NCBI GenBank assembly: GCA_937902125.1
Contig: CALDIB010000025.1
Location: 1-46,361 of the forward strand
DNA: 46,361 nt
Source: an uncultured Treponema sp.
GTDB lineage: Bacteria > Spirochaetota > Spirochaetia > Treponematales > Treponemataceae
Direction of reading: 5' to 3'
Every line of letters begins with the position of its first letter. Positions within the stretch are counted from its first letter, which is position 1. Positions 42,102 to 46,361 of this stretch are shown in pieces. The notes beneath the pieces were generated by a model. The model ran no database searches. It saw only the letters and a list, made by a program, of their open reading frames with translations, and was not told the origin of the DNA. The translations under genes and the position numbers were made by a program.

Positions 42102-42104
42102 TAA

Positions 42105-42235
42105 GGGAACCTCTAAAAATTGCAATTTTTAGAGGTAACTTTGAAAGCGCGATGTTTTAATTCCTGCTATTTTCAGGAATTAAAACTCGTCGGGTTCTCT
42201 AAAAAATCACAAAAAGTGAGTTTTTAGAGATACCC
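42105..42235. repeat. Three-hairpin repeat element, copy 2 (131 bp)
   Basis: Hairpin 1: perfect 26-nt palindrome CCTCTAAAAATTG/CAATTTTTAGAGG. Linker AACTTTGAAAGCGCGATG. Hairpin 2: TTTTAATTCCTG with CAGGAATTAAAA (12 perfect pairs) around CTATTTT. Then AACTCG. Hairpin 3: CTCTAAAAA and TTTTTAGAG with inner TCAC/GTGA. The hairpin 2 arms are almost entirely different from copy 1, but pairing and loop CTATT are kept. It lies between ppk2 and the 82-codon gene. Confidence 0.85.
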
Positions 42236-42262
42236 ATAAGGTTTTCTTTAGGAGGAAAAACT

Positions 42263-42511
42263 ATGGCAAAGTCAGGTTTGACAGGTTTGAATTGGATTGT
42301 AAAAATCCTTTTGGTCATCATCGGCGACATTTATGGAATTCTGCGCCGAGTTACTAGCGGCAGCTTGATTCCAATCGTAATCGGAATCATCCAAATTGCG
42401 TCGCTCGTTCTTACAAGCTACAACCGCCTTGTGGGAATCGTTGCGTGCGTTTTTTGGATCATCGACTTGGTCACAGTCATCATCAAAAAAGAAGTCACAG
42501 TCTTGGTTTGA
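42263..42511 (+). CDS. Small membrane protein of unknown function (82 residues)
   Basis: Not recognised with certainty. It has two to three hydrophobic helices (WIVKILLVIIGDIYGIL, LIPIVIGIIQIASLVL, LVGIVACVFWIIDLVTVII) and a short Lys-containing tail. It is as short as YqaE/Pmp3 stress proteins, but the characteristic Pro-Pro pair is missing. AGGAGG at 42250 marks the start. Its TGA overlaps the ATG of apbE (TGATG), so it may belong to a flavin- or membrane-linked function (inference). Confidence 0.7.
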   Translation: MAKSGLTGLNWIVKILLVIIGDIYGILRRVTSGSLIPIVIGIIQIASLVLTSYNRLVGIVACVFWIIDLVTVIIKKEVTVLV

Positions 42512-43575
42512 TGAAAAATCTAAAAAAGGGGCGGCGCTTTTTGTGGGCGGCCGCCCTGTTTTTTTTACATCCAATAATTCTTTCATGTTCGCAACGCGTC
42601 GCAGGGGCTCAGGAACAATTCACCTTTGGAACCATTTGTTCAATCAATCTTTACGAATCCGGAAGCGCCGCCCTTTACGGAAAGCTCTTTGCCCGCCTGC
42701 GGGAATTGAACGACATCTTCAACAATTACTCGGAGTCCTCCGAAATTTCTTTGGTGAACAAAAACGCGGCCAAAAGCCCTGTTCCCGTAAGCCAAGATTT
42801 TTACGCCGTCCTAAAAAAGGCGCTGGATTTTGCCCGCCTGACCGACGGAGCCTTTGACCCGACCGTAGGCCCTCTTGTCAAGGCGTGGGGCTTTGGAAAA
42901 AACCCCCGCGTTCCAAGCAAAGAAGAAATCGAGGCGGCAAAAAAATTGGTGGGCTGGCAATGCGTAAAACTAGAAGGCTTCGCTGACCAAAAGTCAGCCG
43001 CTTTGCCAACCGTCCGATTCACCAAAAGCGGCGTCAGCCTTGACCTCGGCGCGATCGCGAAAGGCTACGCCGCCGACTGCTTGGCGCAAATTTTAAGGGA
43101 AGAAAAAGTCAAGCGCGCTTCCATTTCCTTGGGGGGAAACGTTTATGTCTATGGAAAAAAGCCGGGAGGCGCCTTGTGGAATGTCGCCGTGCGCGACCCA
43201 TTTGATCCGACAAAAAACGCGTTTCTTTTAAAGACTCAAAACGCAACTGTCGTTACCAGCGGCGGCTACGAGCGCTTTTTTGAGCAAGACGGGAAAATTT
43301 ACAGCCACATATTGGACACTAAAAGCGGCTTTCCGGTGGACAAGGGCCTTTTAAGCGTCACAATCGTAAGCCAAGAAAGCATGACCGCCGACGCCTTAAG
43401 CACAAGCCTTTTTGTTTTGGGAATGGAAAAAATTCCTGACATAAAAAAAAGCGCTCTGGCCGGAAACTTTGAATGCCTTTGCGTTGACGAAAGCGGCAAA
43501 GCTTGGGCAAGCAAAGGACTCAAAGGCTTTTTGACCGCGCTTGACGGGCAAAAAATTTCTTTTTTTGATTTTTAA
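42511..43575 (+). CDS. apbE: FAD:protein FMN transferase ApbE (lipoprotein)
   Basis: A 354-residue enzyme that attaches FMN covalently to threonines of exported flavoproteins such as Rnf or Nqr subunits. A lipoprotein signal ends at ILSC (Cys26). Family blocks are clear: FGTICSINLY, AFDPTVGPLVKAWGFG, SLDLGAIAKGYAAD, ASISLGGNVYVYG, VTSGGYERFF, ILDTKSGFPVDKGL and ESMTADALST with the magnesium-binding Asp. The ATG overlaps the TGA of the small membrane protein gene. A longer frame from 42445 overlaps that gene by 67 nt and is less likely. No rnf genes are in the window. Confidence 0.95.
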   Translation: MKNLKKGRRFLWAAALFFLHPIILSCSQRVAGAQEQFTFGTICSINLYESGSAALYGKLFARLRELNDIFNNYSESSEISLVNKNAAKSPVPVSQDFYAVLKKALDFARLTDGAFDPTVGPLVKAWGFGKNPRVPSKEEIEAAKKLVGWQCVKLEGFADQKSAALPTVRFTKSGVSLDLGAIAKGYAADCLAQILREEKVKRASISLGGNVYVYGKKPGGALWNVAVRDPFDPTKNAFLLKTQNATVVTSGGYERFFEQDGKIYSHILDTKSGFPVDKGLLSVTIVSQESMTADALSTSLFVLGMEKIPDIKKSALAGNFECLCVDESGKAWASKGLKGFLTALDGQKISFFDF

Positions 43576-43628
43576 ATTGCTGCGTTAAGCGCCGCCGCAA
43601 GAACAGGCGGCGGCTCAAGGCGTTCAAA

Positions 43629-45179
43629 TTACGCCGCTTTCTTTTTCAAGTACAACAAGGTGGCGAACAAGGCCGCCAAGCCAAAGACCCAAGAAATGAT
43701 TCCGCTGGCGACAATTCCCAAGCCGTGTGTAAACCCCGCGACGATGTATGTGACAAAGGAAACCGCCGCCACCAAAAGCGCGTAAGGCAACTGGGTCGAA
43801 ACATGGCGGACATGGTCGCAGTTGGCTCCGGCGCTGGCCATAATCGTTGTGTCGCTGATTGGAGAAATGTGGTCTCCGCAAACGGCTCCAGCCATGCAAG
43901 CGGAAATGCTGATAATTCTGATTGGGTCGGAAGCGTTGGGAAAAGCCGCGATGCATATAGGAATCAAGATTCCAAAGGTTCCCCAAGAAGTTCCGGTGGC
44001 AAAGGCCAAGCCGCAAGCGATGGCAAAGATAATCGCCGGGAGCATGTTCTTGAGCCCCTGCGCGCTTCCGCCCACAAGACCGGCCACATATTCCTTGGCG
44101 CCAAGAGAGTCAGTCATAGCCTTTAGCGTCCAAGCGAGGGTCAAAATCAAAATCGCGGGAACCATCGCCTTAAAGCCGTCGGGCAGGCAAGCCATAATAG
44201 ACTTGAACGAAATGACCTTTCTGCAAAGGTAAAAAACAATGGTGACCACAAGCGCGGCAAAGGAGCCGAGAACCAGTCCCACGGAAGCGTCGCTTGCGGC
44301 AAAGGCTTCCACAAAGTTAAGGTAGGCGGGATTGGCCACCATCTCTCCTTCGGCCTCGCCGGCAACCTGGGCGGCAAAGAAGTTTCCGGTGTAAATCATT
44401 CCCAAAACGCAAAAGACAATCAAAGCCGCGATTGGCAAAATCAAGTCCACAACCTTGCCCTTGGAATTTTCCGGGCTTTCGTAATCTTTTTCGGACTTGT
44501 CCTGCATTTCTTTTTCAGCCTTGGCCATAGGACCAAATTCAAAATTACGCGCGGCCAGAAAAAATGTCATGGCAATCGTAAAGAAAGCGTAAAAGTTAAA
44601 GGGAATGGCCTTGCAAAAAAGCGCGATTCCGTTTTCCCCTTCGCTTACAAAACCCGAAACCGCCGCGGCCCAAGAGCTGATTGGCGCGATGATGCAAATC
44701 GGCGCGGCGGTCGCGTCAATCAAGTAAGCCAGCTTGGCGCGCGAAACTTTGTACTTGTCAGTGACCGGCTTCATCACCGAACCCACCGTAAGGCAGTTGA
44801 AGTAGTCGTCGATGAAAATCAAGATTCCCAAAAAGATTGTGGCGATTTGAGCGCCGGCCTTGCTCTTGATGCGCTTTTTGGCCCATTCGCCAAAAGCGGC
44901 GGAGCCTCCGGCCTTGTTCATCAGCGCCACCATGGTTCCCAAGACTACAAGGAAAACCAAAATGCCCACGTTCCAACTGTCGCTAAGTTGCGCGATCATT
45001 CCGTCCTTAAAAATATGGGTGAAAAATCCGGTAAAGCCCGAAGCGGCCCCAGCGGCGTAAAAGGCTCCGCCAATGGCGATTCCAATAAAAAGCGAAGAAT
45101 AAACTTCTTTTGTAATCAAAGCCAGCGCGATGGCGACAATGGCCGGAACCAGCGACAAAAATCCAAAACTTGCTTCCAT
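43629..45179 (-). CDS. nhaC: Na+/H+ antiporter, NhaC family
   Basis: A 516-residue inner-membrane transporter with about 12 hydrophobic helices. FIDDYFNCLTVGSVMKPVTD (conserved Asp-Asp-Tyr), DATAAPICIIAPISSWAA and TGTSWGTFGILIPI, SACMAGAVCGDHISPISDTT are typical NhaC-family blocks. It could be a sodium/proton antiporter or a malate/lactate-sodium exchanger. The sequence does not decide. GGAGG of its ribosome site is part of the stop region of a 53-codon gene upstream, so the two are coupled. A GC-rich hairpin without T-run lies in the 53-bp gap to apbE. Confidence 0.9.
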   Translation of the reverse strand: MEASFGFLSLVPAIVAIALALITKEVYSSLFIGIAIGGAFYAAGAASGFTGFFTHIFKDGMIAQLSDSWNVGILVFLVVLGTMVALMNKAGGSAAFGEWAKKRIKSKAGAQIATIFLGILIFIDDYFNCLTVGSVMKPVTDKYKVSRAKLAYLIDATAAPICIIAPISSWAAAVSGFVSEGENGIALFCKAIPFNFYAFFTIAMTFFLAARNFEFGPMAKAEKEMQDKSEKDYESPENSKGKVVDLILPIAALIVFCVLGMIYTGNFFAAQVAGEAEGEMVANPAYLNFVEAFAASDASVGLVLGSFAALVVTIVFYLCRKVISFKSIMACLPDGFKAMVPAILILTLAWTLKAMTDSLGAKEYVAGLVGGSAQGLKNMLPAIIFAIACGLAFATGTSWGTFGILIPICIAAFPNASDPIRIISISACMAGAVCGDHISPISDTTIMASAGANCDHVRHVSTQLPYALLVAAVSFVTYIVAGFTHGLGIVASGIISWVFGLAALFATLLYLKKKAA

Positions 45180-45188
45180 TCCGTCCTC

Positions 45189-45350
45189 CTAGTTGGCCGA
45201 CTTTGAAAGGTCGGCTTCCAAGGGCTTTGTCACCCCAGCCTTTTCCAAATGTTCAATAATCGCAATCGCGTAGTGAACCGCGTCCAGCGCGTCCGCCGAA
45301 CAATAAGTCTTTAGTTCTTTTAGAACCTTAACAGCTTCTTGATTTGTCAT
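45189..45350 (-). CDS. 53-residue protein of unknown function, coupled to nhaC
   Basis: A short gene read from the minus strand: MTNQEAVKVLKELKTYCSAD, then ALDAVHYAIAIIEHLEKAGV and TKPLEADLSKSAN, stop TAG at 45189-45191. GGAGC precedes the ATG by 5 nt, and the TAG runs into the GGAGG ribosome site of nhaC, 9 nt before its ATG. Codon use equals that of neighbouring genes. The helical segment resembles short accessory proteins, but no family is recognised. It may regulate the antiporter (inference). A promoter lies at 45414. Confidence 0.75.
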   Translation of the reverse strand: MTNQEAVKVLKELKTYCSADALDAVHYAIAIIEHLEKAGVTKPLEADLSKSAN

Positions 45351-45413
45351 AAGCGCTCCTTTTTGATTTGCGGAACAGGAACAGCAACTGAAAAGCCGCC
45401 CGCTCCTTTAAAC

Positions 45414-45442
45414 ATTATGCGCCAAGTCGAAGGGATTTGCAA
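45414..45442 (-). promoter_or_regulatory. Promoter of the 53-codon gene and nhaC
   Basis: On the minus strand TTGCAA (45437-45442), 17-bp spacer, CATAAT (45414-45419). The leader is about 57 nt and includes the GGAGC ribosome site. Confidence 0.6.
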
Positions 45443-45484
45443 GGTTTTTTTGCGCGGAGGAAGGAATTTGAAGGATAATGAGAG

Positions 45485-45937
45485 TCAGGAAATGTTGAAA
45501 AATTTATTCAGCGCGTTTTTCACTGCCGCCCAGTTTTCTGGCAAAGCAAAAAACAATGGTTGCATGCGCTTCCAATCCAACTCGTATCCGTATGAATGTC
45601 TGAACACGTGACGAAATCCAAGATACTCTCTAAGCGACTTAAAAAGTTCTTCCGGCAGAATCGGCTCATGAAAATCTGTCTTTTCAAACATATCCGTAAA
45701 CAAATCGCTATGCCACATATTGCCGGAAAGCGTTTTATTATAAATTGATTTGTAAATAAGATTAAACACGCTTTCAATGCCGCCATAATATGAATGAAGA
45801 ATTGAACCAATTGCGTTTAATTCAACAAAATCCGGCTCGGCAATTTTGCATTTTGAAAGAAGGACGGAAGATTTTTCTACAAGATTGTCTATTTTTGAAA
45901 TTTCAAGCGCGGCTTTTTGTTTTGTTGCGTCATCCAA
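45485..45937 (-). CDS. hepT: HepT-like HEPN toxin
   Basis: A 150-residue all-helical protein with the HEPN ribonuclease motif Rx4HxY: R109, H114 and Y116 in RHVFRHSY. Together with the nucleotidyltransferase encoded directly upstream it forms a type VII toxin-antitoxin pair. In known systems HepT cuts RNA and MntA silences it by adding AMP to the tyrosine of this motif. The gene overlaps mntA by 8 bp. The order here is antitoxin first, toxin second. It is somewhat more AT-rich than its surroundings. Confidence 0.85.
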   Translation of the reverse strand: MDDATKQKAALEISKIDNLVEKSSVLLSKCKIAEPDFVELNAIGSILHSYYGGIESVFNLIYKSIYNKTLSGNMWHSDLFTDMFEKTDFHEPILPEELFKSLREYLGFRHVFRHSYGYELDWKRMQPLFFALPENWAAVKNALNKFFNIS

Positions 45938-46202
45938 TTTGCTTCAACTCCCCAACGCGCCGCAACAATTCAAAAAAATCTTTTTGAAAATCAAAATCCA
46001 CCAAATCAACAGGCATTCGCAAAGCCCGCTCCAAATCATAATGAATGCCAAAAAAAGAGCCTTGCGGCAAACCGCGAACGCCCAAATCCAAGTCTGAATT
46101 TTCATTGGCGCGACCAGTCGCTTGCGAGCCAAAAATATAAATTTCGGAGCAACCTGCGTCTTTGAGAATTTTTGCCGCTTGAACAATTTTTGCCGCGTTC
46201 AT
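45930..46202 (-). CDS. mntA: MntA-like nucleotidyltransferase antitoxin
   Basis: A 90-residue minimal nucleotidyltransferase. FGSQATGRANENSDLDLGV carries the motif GSx10DxD exactly (Gly25-Ser26, Asp37, Asp39), the active site used by MntA antitoxins to AMPylate HepT. A frame open to 46319 would add 39 residues, but it runs through a consensus promoter. The ATG at 46200-46202 lies 6 nt after TATACT, so I start there and expect a leaderless mRNA. It overlaps hepT by 8 bp. Confidence 0.88.
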   Translation of the reverse strand: MNAAKIVQAAKILKDAGCSEIYIFGSQATGRANENSDLDLGVRGLPQGSFFGIHYDLERALRMPVDLVDFDFQKDFFELLRRVGELKQIG

Positions 46203-46208
46203 ACTGTT

Positions 46209-46237
46209 AGTATAACACGGACTTGCCGCTTTTTCAA
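46209..46237 (-). promoter_or_regulatory. Promoter of the mntA-hepT pair, leaderless type
   Basis: On the minus strand TTGAAA (46232-46237), 17-bp spacer, TATACT (46209-46214), 6 nt before the mntA ATG. Confidence 0.75.
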
Positions 46238-46293
46238 TAATAAACCAATAAATGGCTCTTCTCCAAAAAGTGTGGGTAGAGCCTAAAATCATA

Positions 46294-46361
46294 TTACGCC
46301 ATGACGGCATATTTTTCAAGGGGGAGTTTGCCGCAGACGAGGTAAATCATGGTCTTGAAGA
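46294..46361 (-). CDS. 3' end of an unidentified gene at the window edge
   Basis: The minus strand is open from the edge and reads FKTMIYLVCGKLPLEKYAVM-A before a TAA at 46294-46296. The fragment is too short for a family call. A transposase tail is one possibility suggested only by the accessory context. Confidence 0.35.
   Translation of the reverse strand, partial: FKTMIYLVCGKLPLEKYAVMA

Noticed and set aside
43591..43614. GC-rich hairpin between apbE and nhaC as terminator
   Set aside because: The GCCGCC/GGCGGC stem is real but no T-run follows on either strand, so I did not list it as a terminator.
46203..46319. 39-residue N-terminal extension of MntA
   Set aside because: The extension crosses a consensus promoter and does not look like the nucleotidyltransferase fold; the domain starts normally at the inner ATG.

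Overview
The window looks like a spirochaete chromosome segment, most likely Treponema (inference). The pointers are an EF-G of the mitochondrial-EFG1-like spirochaete type, a DUF4954 beta-helix protein, paired CNNM/TlyC-like proteins, a 1315-residue single-chain PurL, an E. coli-sized ketol-acid reductoisomerase, and an AAA/TTT-rich, Lys-rich coding style. No rRNA or CRISPR array was seen. No tRNA was noticed, but this was reading by eye, not a scan.

Layout. 1-2476 (-): SDR dehydrogenase (cut by the edge) behind a DUF4954 protein. 2542-5433 (+): M16-like secreted protein without a zinc motif. 5526-7070 (-): diguanylate cyclase. 7162-7821 (+): VanX-type dipeptidase. 8009-10868 (-): P-loop ATPase and fusA. 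10983-12557 (-): possible outer-membrane protein. 12645-12862: 79-bp tandem repeats at the 3' end of pflA. 12842-16831 (-): pflB, an unknown membrane protein and pflA. 17316-18794 (+): ilvC. 18870-20225: AT-rich island with a small unknown gene and a frameshifted lipoprotein gene, next to an XRE regulator. 20625-23643 (+): preA, an HD phosphohydrolase and a YhcC-like radical-SAM gene carrying an internal repeat. 23786-25468 (-): acyl-CoA synthetase. 25538-28004 (+): RluA-type pseudouridine synthase, omptin-like protease and cytidylate-kinase-like protein. 28043-35582 (-): purL, thioredoxin-like lipoprotein and two CNNM-like proteins, all overlapping or nearly so. 35731-36896 (+): two LPP20-like exported paralogues. 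36954-41135 (-): phosphohexomutase, TetR regulator, GH16 beta-glucanase and metA. 41229-43575 (+): PPK2, small membrane protein and ApbE. 43629-45350 (-): NhaC antiporter behind a 53-codon gene. 45485-46202 (-): HepT/MntA toxin-antitoxin pair.

Three patterns stand out. First, many genes have a sigma70-like promoter with a 17-bp spacer whose -10 box ends only 6-9 nt before the start codon and no Shine-Dalgarno sequence. These look like leaderless mRNAs, while genes inside operons use clear GGAG-type ribosome sites. Second, a 131-132-bp element with three hairpins occurs twice (38501, 42105) and once as a solo hairpin (40184). Its central stem has almost entirely different sequence in the two copies yet pairs fully in both. 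Third, there are short repeats inside or beside genes: the 79-bp array that copies the pflA stop region, and a 63-bp element found both before and in frame inside the yhcC-like gene.

The metabolic genes fit an anaerobic fermenter: pyruvate formate-lyase and its activase, acyl-CoA activation, branched-chain amino acid, methionine and purine synthesis, pyrimidine reduction, extracellular beta-glucan cleavage, and flavinylation by ApbE. The toxin-antitoxin pair next to a gene fragment at the right edge and the AT-rich island are the most accessory-looking parts.
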